Shown in pieces: positions 1 to 11,730 of a stretch of DNA of 64,000 nt; the first letter of the stretch is position 1, and every line of letters starts with the position of its first letter. Both the position numbers and the translations under genes were made by a program. Under the pieces are notes generated by a model, which searched no databases, was not told where the DNA came from, and saw only the letters and a list, made by a program, of their open reading frames with translations. Source of the stretch: Zychaea mexicana (lineage: Eukaryota > Mucoromycota > Mucoromycetes > Mucorales > Lichtheimiaceae); the NCBI RefSeq assembly GCF_025766255.1, contig NW_026516751.1, positions 1 to 64,000 of the forward strand. The letters are read 5' to 3'.

Positions 1-1030
1 ATTGCGGAATCGTGTAAAGTATAGTGAGCTGCAGATGGTATGCAAGCAAGCAAATTCTGTTATTGCTCAGGTCGCTCAGAAACAAATTGGCCGACATCCG
101 ATCGCAGCTGTACTTGATACAACAGAAACCCAAGGCAGAACCAGCTGCACTCGATAAGGAACAGATATCACCAAACTCAAAGACGTGGTACACTTGATGC
201 AATACTTACATTGTTTGTATATCATAGCAACTATTACAAGAAAAAATAGTTGAGAGCCTTGCTACAAAGAAGAACGTTGGTGTTATCGGCGTGGACCCAG
301 GGCTTGTAGTATCAGCAACTTCTATCACCACTACTGCCAAAGATCTGCACCAAACAATTGTTTCGTACACCCGTCCCCAGCCATCATCATCGCCATCTTC
401 TTCTTCAGCACCTGAAACAGCACCAACACAGCCATCAGATCTGCCATCTGTGGCGCGCCCGCTACCTCCAGCACAGACTTATACAGCTAAAAAGAAAACA
501 GCAGCTACGCTGGAAGCAGCTCACCAAGCCAGACGGGAACAGTACAAGAAGAAACATGACGACAATACTGGTGATCAAGACAGACGACAAAATGCTCGCA
601 CTAGGGACATCCGACACAACGTCTTTCATCGGAAACTTGTGTCATCGTGGAGGGTACGTGGATCCGCATCCACCTTGATGTTTTTTGGCGCATATAAATC
701 AACAAACTCGAGGATAAAAGGCCACTGTTGTGGTGCGAACGCCACCTTACAACATCATTTGGGTTCCCCCGACCGTGACCAAGTTACTGCTACCAATACC
801 GGCGCGAAGGCAAATTGGTCAAGGTCAACAGTGCTTTGCGGTGCACCAGTCCAGCATGCTCGAACAAGAGTCGCAACACTCACAACAGGAGGGACCAAGT
901 CGGGTCCGTCAATATCGCATCGATTGAATTTTCCAAAGCCATATCTGCCACCAACACCCCTATTCCACCTTTCTCTAGAATGCCATTCCTTTCTTATACC
1001 ATTTCTCCCTACATGGAGCAACTGCTGACG
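1..1030 (+). pseudogene. Broken Fanzor/TnpB-like RuvC nuclease remnant (partial at window edge)
   Basis: I see three separated signatures in one orientation but in different frames. At about 276-330 the frame reads KKNVGVIGVDPGLVVSAT, which matches the first RuvC motif (hydrophobic-GxDPG) of Fanzor/TnpB-type nucleases. At 740-760 another frame reads VVRTPPYN, placed like the segment before the zinc ribbon. At 815-920 a third frame reads ALRCTSPAC followed by NRRDQVGSVNIA, which fits the second half of a zinc ribbon and the last RuvC aspartate (RDxxxxxNIA). The stretch 10-165 may hold upstream coding sequence. A possible intron acceptor sits at 225 (catag). Stops and at least two frame changes separate the motifs, so the gene looks dead. 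Family assignment rests on motif order only. A different fungal repeat protein is possible. Confidence 0.45.
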
Positions 1031-1318
1031 TGACACCTGACCATGTCTACCACGCGATGTCGGATAGAAAATAGTACCTTCGTGAAACGCCTGTATTTTT
1101 ATGATCTATCATATTTACAATGTCTACTACTATTCGCCGTTGCTTTATCGACGTAATTTCTATCTGTTTCGGTATTTTTATCTAGACATAGTTGTATATG
1201 GAGGCACATGTTGTGTACACATAGACCCATGGGAGAAACGTTATCAGTGGCACTAGAACATCGATCTTGTTTTCGCTATCATGTACCAGTGATGATTTGG
1301 CGTTTATTTGTCGTTCTT

Positions 1319-1534
1319 GAGCACTCGCAGCGGTGCTTGTAAATGGTATGTTTATTTTACAATTTCTTTTATAGAGGACTTGTAAATTTTACAATGGAAG
1401 CTGGTAAAGTTAGCAGGAAATCTGTGAGCTTGTAAATTACAATAACCATTGCGAAAGTTCGGTATAGTAGTACTACAAGGATCTTACAAGTCCTCAATTT
1501 ACAAGTTTTGTTACAAGCATCGCTGCGAGTGCTC
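1319..1534. mobile_element. MITE-like element with 24-bp terminal inverted repeats
   Basis: The left end (1319-1342) begins gagcactcgcagcggtgctt and the right end (1511-1534) is its reverse complement with one mismatch in 24 bases (g/a at the fifteenth base). The inside carries further inverted copies of a cttgtaaatt/aatttacaag motif (for example 1378-1393 against 1493-1506), so the 216-bp unit could fold nearly end to end. There is no coding potential. I see no convincing target-site duplication: the flanks share at most the dinucleotide tt. This is the shape of a non-autonomous DNA transposon. A long hairpin of other origin cannot be excluded without other genomic copies. Confidence 0.6.
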
Positions 1535-1802
1535 TTACTGAAATTACGTCATTAAAACGCAGCAGACATGATCTTATTTTTTCTTGCGCAAACAAAGTAG
1601 TAATGTGATCCATTTGCCTCCTCCGTGTGTGTTGCGTATCATCATGAGCAAATGACAAGTAATACATGCACTCTTACTATATATAATTTCTGATAAATGG
1701 CTGCTACCACTCGCAAACAATACTAAACATGCTATGTATCGAATGTATATGATTATGACGAAATAACAACATTAAACGAAAACGAGTTACTGTAAGTCGC
1801 CT

Positions 1803-2285
1803 TTGATGTTCTTTCGCAATTGTCTAGCAGCATTTAGCTCAAGACAAGCCTGTGTTGTAGCAGCTTGTATCTCTCTGCTTTACGTAGTTGCAATTATGGG
1901 ACGTTATTATCATTTGATATTATTTACAGCATCAGAACTGTTGATTTTGTATGACATATGCGCATACTCGGCGATGATCGAGGATTTAAGCAGACAAAGC
2001 AAAGACCCACAGTCGAGCATAGGCCATCTTCCAGTTACGATTGATCTTTTTCGCTTTCACGACAGCTACTATTCTACTATGACTGAAATGTTTTGTATTG
2101 CATACTCTTTTTTCGTAATCTGTGTGATAGAGTTGGAAAAAGGGGGCATGGTGGATGCTATGTACGATGATGGAAGAACGGTATATCGTGTACTATTACA
2201 TATTTCATCTAGTGGTTGGAAAAACTGTAAAACAACTTCTTCTGCATCTTTGTCTCTCGTCACTCATGATAAAGACCGGACATGA
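1803..2285 (+). CDS. Hypothetical small membrane protein (160 aa, doubtful)
   Basis: An uninterrupted 160-codon frame encodes about three hydrophobic stretches, near residues 15-35 (ACVVAACISLLYVVAIMG), 39-56 (HLILFTASELLILYDICA) and 98-113 (MFCIAYSFFVICVIEL), with a charged loop between the second and third and a Ser/Thr-rich tail. I recognise no family. A consensus-like donor (gtaagt, 1793-1798) lies just before the ATG, so the real gene, if any, might be spliced differently. It sits alone in a gene-poor stretch 270 bp after the MITE-like element. It may be a decayed gene or chance. Confidence 0.25.
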   Translation: MMFFRNCLAAFSSRQACVVAACISLLYVVAIMGRYYHLILFTASELLILYDICAYSAMIEDLSRQSKDPQSSIGHLPVTIDLFRFHDSYYSTMTEMFCIAYSFFVICVIELEKGGMVDAMYDDGRTVYRVLLHISSSGWKNCKTTSSASLSLVTHDKDRT

Positions 2286-4705
2286 AAAGGCTCAAATGCA
2301 TAATGCATCGGATTTTTTGTACAAAGACGATAAAATACAGTGTGCAGTATAGGAGGTATTATTATGTAGCATCATGCAGTAGTAGTTGCGACAGGTAGTC
2401 CTCTCTTTTTGATATGTTGTAAGAGAAAAACCAACCTCCTGTTCCCCTTAACAAAAGAAGATAGAACATCAAGATAATTCTACGCCACTTTTCTTTTTCA
2501 GGGAGGAACAAACAAACATGATATGCTGCAAATCATCATCATCGGCATTAGAAAGCTAAATTCAAATCAAAGAAGGGGCAAAAATCGCTCACAATAATCA
2601 CATACCGCTACTGCCACTGTTAATGGTGTACATAGAGTGATATCTACTGAGGCACCGTAGTCGTACGTGGATATGATGTTCTGGTAGATACTTACTAACG
2701 CGGTGGCTATGTGAGTTACACGAGTCAAGAAGAAAGAGAAGACCGTAGTTAAGGTTGAATTTTCATTTTTTCACATTATGCACAAATGATACGATGATAT
2801 GGTAGTATAAGATGTCAGTTCTGTGACAACTGTACATGGTTGAAACGCATGGACGGTGTGTTTAATCTGAGCTACTTAATGATGAAAACGACAATGACAT
2901 CGGCGACAGCAAAGCGTGAGAGTTTCAAGCCATCCATAGAAACGATTTGGATTAGTGCTCACATAGCATATATTAAGCGATGTTTTAAAGAAGTAATAAT
3001 TTCCACATGTCCTTCAAGAAATAATATTTAATTTACGCATAAGAGGAAAAGAATGAGTGGAATGAGATAATCCGGTCCCATAATGTTCAGCACATACCAC
3101 TGTCGTCATTGCTAGTACCATACGCAAGAAACAAACAATTACTGTACCATGCGGATATATAAAAATGGAAAGTCAATGTCATTACCAAAAGGCTGAGTCC
3201 GATGTGCTGACCCGGATGATGCATATTAACATGTTAAACCGGTGGGAAAAAGGAGACAACAGCTGAGAAAAAGAGAGCCGATCCAATAGCAGACAGGCTT
3301 GTACCAGGTCGTATGATCGTCCATATCGAGGACAAGTTAAGAGTTTGTTTTGTGTGTGTGTCTCACCTTTAGCTCCACCCAAACTTTTTTTCTCTATCGT
3401 TTCAATAGTTGCATATCTAACTTCCAAAGAACAACAAGATACAAGATGCCAGCGAGAAAGCGCGCAACAGTACGCATAGTTTCATGTTTCCGGTAAAAAA
3501 CCTGGGGAACCAAACAAACAAAAATTGCCAAGCCTAGCCATTTTCATTTGTCTGACACTAACACAGTTTCAAGTTGTATCCAATAATGCTTTCTTTCTGT
3601 GCCCAAGTACCACCCAGAACCCTGACCGAGTAAAACATAGCATCCGCGGGTTTCACTGAACAGCGAAAGATGATGATGAGGAGGAGGAGGAGGGAAGACC
3701 CTGTGAATCGTCAAAAGTACAGAGAGATCCAATGTTTCAAAACAGGGTTTATGACAAAACAAGTTAAAATGGGTTAATTTCTGCAAATTAATGAGAGAAG
3801 AAAAAGGCTGGACGGATCGACCTACCTGGTACGACCACAAACGAAAAGAACTGAACAATTAGCCAAGACGACAGAAGGTTCACATGAGAATCCCTGGTTC
3901 TTGGTTTTGATTGAACTAATAAACAACCATGCAAATGTCATTAACGTACGAAAATTATGGAAAGCATAATAAAAATCTTTATTACTTATAGTATAACCAG
4001 ATAATTGTGAGCACTATTGTTGCACTGGAACAATAGCAACAAAGTAAAGGTGCTGCAAAAGAACAGAGTCCATGCCTTGCTGACCTCCTCTAAGGCACTT
4101 TTTGGCTGTGGGGCCTCAAACGTTCAAACGTCTATGCGTTTCATAGTGTATGTATAAGCACCTGTCAACAAGCCACAAAGTTTAAGGATGGTGAGATGTA
4201 TCTGGAGATGTGCACACAAGCATTAGATTAACAGGATCTATCATTCATCATCGTCATCATCATCATCTTCAGTATAGTAGAAACAGCGAAGCTAATAATG
4301 TCATAATCTCGTGATGATATGGATAAGGACTTACTTATCTTGGCCATACGGAGTATAATCTCGAACCTTTATCTCTCTCTCTTTGTGGGCGTAGTACGTA
4401 TCACATTCGGATGCTTTGCAATTAAAAGAAGTTTCTTGAATGTCTTGAACAATGATGCACGGTTCACTTAAAGTAATGATAATCGGCCCACAAAAATAAA
4501 CAAGTGTGTTTATTACTGCTTTATGTATACATGCTTAGAGTAATGGTAGCAGTAATAATAACAATGATGCTGCATTCAAATTAAAAACCCATCCACATGG
4601 CTTTCCTAGTCGGATTTGTTTTTCTTGGGTGCATTTAGCTGTGCGTTAACAAAGTCAACTAACTGAAAAAAATTTCCCGTCGCTTTCCCTTTCGAGCCTG
4701 CAGCA

Positions 4706-4725
4706 GCAGCAGCAGCTGCTGCTGC
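4706..4725. repeat. Perfect CAG/CTG palindrome
   Basis: A run of CAG units meets a run of CTG units around a central AGCT, giving a perfect 20-bp palindrome that could form a hairpin in either strand. It lies in non-coding DNA between any recognisable genes. It is probably a microsatellite expansion, and I see no function for it. Confidence 0.7.
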
Positions 4726-5955
4726 AAATCACCATCATCATCGGGGGGCTTTTCGGAAGAGGAAAAAACTTTTTCGCAGACTAAAAGCTGAATGGAGAAA
4801 AAAGGACTCAAACCAGAATCAACAATGAGACATTTTGCATCGGAGGCACAAAATAAAGCTTGATCTATTGGATCACATAATAATGGATAAAAGATTTTTG
4901 TAGCAGCACATAACGATTACCTAACGTACGGGGGAGGGGCAGGGGTGCGGGTGGGTGAATAGAACAAGAGACGGAGAGAGACAGAGAGTGTGTGTGTGTG
5001 GGCAAAAAATAGACATATGCACATGGCGTGCTGCACAGCTGTGTACACGCACACACACAGCACAGAACTTTAAACCATGCTTTATCGGGCAATTACATAG
5101 GTGAGAGAGCACCGGTATCATACATATTCCATTAACACTATTACTTGATGCAAATTCCAGGAGCAAAGCATAATTGATGCATATACTACTATTAGCTAAC
5201 CCCCCTTTTTTTCTTCTTGTTCCAAATTCCACGGCAATTTCACATATACAGCAACTGTATTAGAGAAACAATCCCGCTTATGTGGTTGATACACACACTA
5301 GCGCTGAGCGGGATGAAAGCGGGGAAGCGTTTTTTTGGGTGGCGAGAGCGGGGTGTTATAGCCAAAAGAGACACAAAAGGGAAAAAAAGGGAAAACTGTA
5401 TTCCGTCGAAAACTTTTGTCCTTGAGGTTTCACCATCACCTTAACAGACGAATCACGGTCCAAGACAAGGTAAGCTCCGAGAGAGAGAGGGATATCATCC
5501 CGACTAGGTAGTAAGGTAAGTAACCTCTAACAAACAAGAGCCACTTAGCAAGTAATAATAACCCAGTTGAAACAGAACTGATCGCCGTAGACGATAATTG
5601 TACATATTTGGACATTAGATCAGATATGGTTAAAAGCTTGACGTAGGTGCCGTCGCACAGGCTATGTCTCTCGCAACGTGCCCGCTTTCCTGTTGATGGC
5701 AAGTGGCTCTCGTCTCTCTCACAGTGTGAGTAAGTGAGTGAGTGAGTGAGTCTGTCTTGATTATTAGAATAACCGGTCGGGCGCGCTTTCTGCTTATTGG
5801 GCGAGAGAGAGAAAGAGATAGAGAGCGCTGACACTTCTGCGCAAATCAAGTTTATGAAATTACGGTCCCCCACCCCTTATCACCCATCTTCGTGGACGCT
5901 TATTTCGAGCCCGATCCATTCTTTATTCTTTTTTCCATTTTTACTTTTTTCCTCT

Positions 5956-6104
5956 TATATATAAACTTTCCTCCTTGCCAACTTTTTCCCTTTCTTTCAC
6001 CTCTTTTTTCCCCGTTAGAACTCTTTCTCTCCTCTCCCTTTCTCTCTCTCTCTCTCTCTCTCTTCTCTCTTCTTCCCTCTCCATCCTCTCCTCTAGCCTC
6101 GACC
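5956..6104 (+). promoter_or_regulatory. PMA1 core promoter: TATA box and CT-rich leader
   Basis: A TATATATAAA box at 5956-5965 is followed by about 130 bases that are almost pure pyrimidine, ending with a (TC)n run at 6040-6075 and the start context gaccATGtcg. A TATA box plus a pyrimidine tract before the start codon is typical of strongly expressed fungal genes, which suits a plasma-membrane ATPase. The transcription start itself was not determined. Confidence 0.6.
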
Positions 6105-9100
6105 ATGTCGAACGAGAAAACGGAAACAGTCGAGGTCGTCTCCGAGGCTCCCGCCAAGGTTGACCTGAGCGCTGGCAACGTCAAGACGCTTACCGTCGAA
6201 GAACTTTACGACAAGGACAAGTACGATTTGTCCACCATGGAGACCAATGACGTTTTGCAGCTCTTGCAGTATGTATTCCCTCACAATCCAATTTCTTTCA
6301 ATCCATCACTATCGCAACCCCCCTCCTGCTCCCCGAGAACTTACCCGACGATATTCGTTTTTTAAACTTTTTGCCGGGGTTGCAATGTGTGTGTATGTGC
6401 TTGTTGATCTGATTTCTTTCTTTATTATCTTGTCCAACAATATAGAACCCAGCCCAACGGTCTCACTTCGGACGAAGCCGCTCAACGTATCGAGAAGTTC
6501 GGTCCTAACAAGCTCGAACAGAAGGAAGTCAATGCCTTCTTGCAGTTTTTGGGCTTCATGTGGAACCCCTTGTCGTGGGTCATGGAAGCCGCCGCCATCG
6601 TCTCTATTGCCTTGGCCAACGGTGATGGCAGACCGCCAGACTACCCCGATTTTATCGGTATCGTCCTCTTGCTTTTTGCAAACTCTTTGATTGGTTTCTA
6701 CGAAGAACGCCAGGCCGGTAACGCCGTCAAGGCCCTCATGGAGTCGCTCGCCCCCGAATGTAAGGTCAAGCGTAATGGCGAGTGGAAAACCATGGAAGCT
6801 GCTGAACTCGTTCCTGGTGATGTGGTTAGCATCAAGCTCGGTGACGTTATCCCCGCTGATGGCCGTTTGCTTTCTGTAAGTGCCCTGTTCTTCCTTCTCT
6901 ACCTCCCCGCCCTTCCCGCCGCCACCACTGCCCATCTTTTTTTTGGGCCCGCCCGCCCGCCCCCTTATTCACGCCTCGTCTCACCTCATCGCGCTGCCCC
7001 GCCCCCCGCGACCCCCACATAGCTCACATTCACACAAAAAATTAATTTACACCTTTTTTATTTGTCTAGGCTCATGGCCAGGTCTCTATTGATCAAGCTG
7101 CCTTGACTGGTGAATCCTTGCCTGTTGGTAAGGAAGCCGGTGACGAGATCTTCTCTGGTTCTACTGTCAAGCAAGGTGAGGCCGAAGCCATCATCATTGG
7201 TACCGGTTTGAACACCTTCTTTGGTCGTGCTGCCAAGCTGGTCGGCGATGCTGGCGACGATGTTGGCCATTTGCAGACTATTTTGGCTAAAATTGGTAAC
7301 TTCTGCTTGGTCTCCATCGGTATCTTTGTCGTTGTCGAAATCCTCGTCATGTATGCTGCCTTCCGCTACAACTACCGTCGTGGTATCGACAATCTTTTGG
7401 TTTTGCTCATTGGTGGTATCCCCATTGCCATGTAAGTTTTCCTTATTTATATTTCTCTGGCAATCCACCAGGAATAATCATCAAACAATCGAACATTCAA
7501 TCATATCTTTTTTACTTACATTGCATCCTCTAACCTTTTATAGGCCTACTGTCTTGTCTGTCACCCTTGCTATTGGTGCCAAGCAACTTGCTGAGCACAA
7601 GGCCATCGTCACCCGTATCACTGCTATTGAAGAAATGGCTGCCGTCACTATTCTCTGCTCTGACAAAACTGGTACTCTTACCTTGAACAAGCTCATTGTT
7701 GACAAGCCCACCATCAAGACATATGCCGAATTCAACGGTGACGATGTCATCCAGCTGTCTGCCTTTGCTTGCCGTACCGAGAACCAGGATGCCATCGATT
7801 TCTGTATCGTCAACTCCTTGCCCGATCCCAAGTTGGCTCGTGACGGTATTGAAGAACTTGAATTCAAGCCCTTCAACCCCGTTGTCAAGCGTACCGAAAT
7901 CACCTACCGTCGCATCGAAGATGGTGCCGTCTTGCGCGTCACCAAGGGTATGTCCCACACCATCTTGGATCTCTGCTCCCGTGACAAGACTGAAGCCCAG
8001 ATCCAAGCCTTGAACGATGATGTCGATGAGTTTGCCCGCCGTGGTCTCCGTGCCTTGGCCGTTGCTGTTGACGAAGTTCCCTCTGGCGAAGTCGAGGGCG
8101 AAGGCAAGGGCATGCGCCTCATCGGTCTTTTGCCCATCTACGATCCCCCACGTTCAGACACTAAGGAAACCATTGATCGTTCCATTGCTCTTGGTGTGCA
8201 AGTCAAGATGATTACTGGTGATCAGCTCGCTATTGGCAAAGAAACCGGCCGTCGTCTTGGTATGGGCGATAACATGTTCTTGTCTAAGACCTTGAAGGAT
8301 GGTCCTCCCGCTGGTTCTGGCTACACCAGCATCGACGACATGGTCTTGCAGGCCGATGGTTTCGCCGGTGTCTACCCCGAACACAAGTATGAAATTGTCG
8401 AACGTCTCCAAGCCTTGGGTCACATGACCGCCATGACTGGTGATGGTGTCAACGATGCTCCCGCTCTTTCCAAGGCCAACGTTGGTATCGCTGTCGCTGA
8501 TGCCTCTGATGCTGCTCGTTCTGCTGCCGATATCGTCTTGGTTGAACCCGGTCTTTCCGTCATTGTCGAGGCCATTATCGGCTCCCGCCAGATTTTCCAA
8601 CGTATGCGCAATTATGCCATCTACGCTTGTTCCATCACTATTCGTGTTGTCGTCGGTTTCGCCATTCTCTGCTTTGCCTTTGAGCATGATTTCCCTCCTT
8701 TCCCTGTCCTTATCATTGCCGTCTTGAACGATGGTACCATCATGACCATCTCTACTGATCGTGTCAAGCCCTCGCCTTACCCTGACCAGTGGAACTTGCG
8801 TGAAATTTTCTCGTATGCCATCTTCTACGGTCTGTACCAAGCCGCCTCCACCTTGGGTTTCGCTGCCGTCATGTTCCAAACCACCTTCTTCCAAGACAAG
8901 TTTGGCGTCGAGCTGCCGCGCGCTGACACCTCTGGCTCTGGCGACGACTGGGTCAACGACCATATCTACCACTCCATCATCTATTTGCAAGTCTCGACCA
9001 TCTCTCAAGCTTTGATTTTCATCACGCGTTCCCGCAGCTGGTTCTTCATGGAACGTCCCTCGATTTATTTGATGTGCGCCTTCGTTGTTGCCCAGCTTGT

Positions 9101-9515
9101 CGCCACCTTCATTGCCGTCTATGCCGACTGGGGCTTCACCTACATGCGTGGCTGTGGTTGGGACTGGGCTGGTATCGTCTGGATCTGGAACATCATTTGG
9201 TTCTTGCCCATGGACTTGCTCAAGTTTGCTTTGCAGTACGTCTTCACTCCCAAGAACACCCTTGCCGAATCAAAGGTCCCCATGGCCGGTGGTCAGTCTC
9301 GCCGTGCCTCGGCCATGTCCGGCGCCTCTTCTGCTCGCTACTACGCTAACCGCACCAAGTCGTTGCGTTCCATGGAACAGCCCCGCAACTTTGGCAAGCG
9401 TCTCTTTGGCAAGAAGTTGAGCATGGACAAGAAGGAAATGCGCCGTTTCTCATCTGCTCAGGCTAACCAGTCTGCTCAGATCTTGGGTGGTGCTTCAAGC
9501 AGCAACAAGGCATAA
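6105..9515 (+). CDS. PMA1: Plasma-membrane H+-ATPase (P3A-type), 4 exons, 975 aa
   Basis: This is an electrogenic proton pump of the plasma membrane. It hydrolyses ATP to expel H+ and build the gradient used by nutrient carriers. Exons are 6105-6268, 6446-6875, 7070-7431 and 7544-9515, and all junctions are GT-AG and keep frame. Visible motifs in order are the cytoplasmic N-terminus with a fungal Pma1-like opening, LTGES (about residues 210-214), [13 protein letters not shown] with the phosphorylated Asp near 359, [12 protein letters not shown] near 616-627, and membrane segments on both sides. The C-terminal tail after the last membrane segment is Arg/Lys/Ser-rich and ends with a Ser/Gln/Ala-rich stretch. 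In fungi this tail is the autoinhibitory, phosphorylated region. Its length is slightly above the yeast protein (918 aa), mainly in the tails. Identification is very secure. Confidence 0.97.
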
Positions 9516-9744
9516 AAAAGACACACATACACTTATATACACTCCATACGCACTCTCTCACACTCTCACTGCACTACACTTTTTACATATATATCCTCTA
9601 CAGCTCTCTCTCTCACAAATCTCTCTATCCTCCTCTTTTTCATTGTACAACCAAAATCACCTTATTACAGAGGGTGTTTTATTTTGTATTGAGCGTTTTT
9701 TCTTATGTTAATTGTTATTTCTAGTTGTTGTTTACTCCTCTTAA

Positions 9745-9750
9745 AATAAA
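9745..9750 (+). terminator. Candidate PMA1 polyadenylation signal AATAAA
   Basis: An AATAAA hexamer occurs 230 bases after the PMA1 stop in an AT-rich stretch, in the right orientation. It is a likely but unproven cleavage/polyadenylation signal. Confidence 0.4.
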
Positions 9751-9759
9751 GTTAAAGAC

Positions 9760-11730
9760 ATAAACTATTTATGTTCTCTCCTAATTTATATATTCTTTAG
9801 TTTAGTAACTCTTTTTCTTTGTCTTTCTCGGTCTGTTGAACTGTTTGAAGAACCGTTTGAAGAAAAACAAAGCTTCGAGTTCCCACGCCAAGTTAGTACC
9901 TTGAATGTTTAGTCCGATTTAGATGATTTTAGACATATCACATAACAGCGACGGAAAAAGTTTTTCTGTGTTATCTTGACCCGAGCTGCAGGGTGCTAAG
10001 TTTCTCTTCTGGCTTTAAAGTGGGTGATGTGGAGATCAATACAGCGAAGTAGCGTCCTCAGCTCCTACTCGACTCTCTTGTATATAGCTTTCTTGTGAAA
10101 AACTGTAAGAGCAAATAATCAAAAAGAGGACGGCGCTTAGTTAGCTACGCAGAAATGTCTGTTTACCATGTAATGAAACGCATTAAAAGTTTCGAGTCTC
10201 GCGAGTCACGCGGAAAATCCTATGGTCTTTTTTTTAACGATTGCAACAGCATCAAGTGGGTTGGAGTACCCATACATTCCAGTCATTTCAGCACAACCCG
10301 TTCGTTTTAAGAATATAAAAGATAGAGCATTTAATACGCTGTAAAGTACTTTTGATTGTTACGCGCTCTTTTTTTTCAACGAATTCTTTGGGTAATCCTT
10401 ATATTTCTCTGATTCGGTGGTCCAGCCAAGGTTCGGTCTGTTTCGGATATCAACGTTATACAGTGATTCCCCCGCTTTTTGCAGTAGCGGGTTTTTTTGA
10501 GGAGGAAGTTGAAAAAGAAGTCCGGAGACGGGAGAAGATCATCGTTGTCTTTTGAAAAACGTTGTTTTTAATGTACGGAGTAGATCATTTACTTGTGCTT
10601 TTCTTTTTCTGTTTCCAAGACAACCATAAGGTCATTATGTATTTGTTGTCACGGTGACCCTCTTCACTATACAAGCATTGTCATGACAATTTTTTGTTGT
10701 TATGGCAACACGTATGAAAATACGAATATCCAATTTTTTGTTGTTATGGCAACACGTATGAAAATACGAATATCCATGATAATTACACATACACTCTATC
10801 CACATAGCAACCATCCTTTCACTTACTTTCTTTCCAGAAGTAACTAACTAAAATAGCCAGATTGCAAATAAACATCTGATATGAATTCTAGAGTGAAAGA
10901 GGTCGATTTTATTTTCATTTTAGCCGACTGTAAAAAGCGGATTACATGTGTGCCGCATAATTTCTTTCTGTTTCTAAAAAAGAAGATCCATGTATTTGAG
11001 GCTTCTTAGATGTTTTTCTTACTAGTCAACTTTTTGTTTTTATTCTCAATGATATTAATGTTTATAAAAGTTTGTTGTTTATAGTTGGCTGACATAAGCA
11101 ATCTGTTGATTCACGTAATACATATAAAAAAGGGTTTTCCAAGAAATAGGCTAAGAAAAAGCTATACAAATTAATTTCTCTTTATCATCAATTTTTTTTT
11201 GCTGAAACAAGGTGAGGGTATTGTTTTAAAAAGAAGAATACAAATAACGATTAATGAAAAGAAAGAAGGAAAAGGGTGTGAGCGTATCAAACGAAGTGAC
11301 ATGGGACATATATAGGAAGGGCGTTTGTGCGAGAGAAAGAGGGATCGACAGTTGATAAGAGAGAGAAAGAGAAAGAGAGAGAAAGGTGGTGTATGTATTA
11401 TGTAAAATGTCCAAAACTCCCATAAATCTTTTTTGCTGCCCGATCGACGGGCAATGGGAGACTTTAAGGAGGTATGTATTGTGGCTTTTTGTAGATGGTT
11501 AGTGGTAGTAGCATTCGAGCAAAAAAAGATGTTTCATATATATAAGCGAAAGAAAGAAAAAGAGAAAAAAAGGAAAAGAAAAGATGTGTGTGGAGTAAAA
11601 TGATGAGAGAGCGGATGTGTCAAAAGGGCATGCGGATATGCTGTGTGGAATGGTACGGATATATGTATGGTTGTTGTTATTGTTGGTTATTGTTTATATA
11701 GTGGATAGTGCGGTACGGTATTTGAATAAA
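9760..11730. other. Intergenic region between PMA1 and the GATA factor
   Basis: The two genes converge here. I see no supported gene in about 2 kb. The stretch contains an AG/GA microsatellite (11331-11391), a purine-rich run at 11540-11585, and the 44-bp tandem duplication at 10687-10774. Short open frames have no recognisable content. Confidence 0.5.
10687..10774. repeat. Exact 44-bp tandem duplication
   Basis: Bases 10687-10730 and 10731-10774 are identical. Each unit starts caattttttgttgttatggc and contains cgtatgaaaatacg, a small perfect hairpin (5-bp stem, 4-base loop). There are exactly two copies. An identical repeat in non-coding DNA suggests a recent duplication or a constrained element. 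Confidence 0.95.

Larger units (their letters stand above)
1039..6104. other. Gene-poor intergenic region upstream of PMA1
   Basis: Apart from the inverted-repeat element and one possible small membrane ORF (1803-2285), I see no supported gene in these 5 kb. Open frames are short and lack family motifs or splice continuity. The sequence holds simple repeats: a GT/GA-rich stretch at 4970-5060, gagtgagtgagtgag at 5736-5750, and a CAG/CTG palindrome at 4706-4725. The last 500 bases are probably PMA1 promoter. Confidence 0.5.

Noticed and set aside
7221..7543. Open frame that begins inside PMA1 exon 3 and runs into exon 4
   Set aside because: It reads exon 3 in the wrong frame and through the intron at 7432-7543. 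The spliced model restores conserved P-type ATPase sequence.
8154..9008. 284-codon open frame antisense to PMA1
   Set aside because: It mirrors the strong codon bias of PMA1 on the other strand, and its translation has no family motif. The same applies to the antisense frames at 6309-6935 and 7530-8006.
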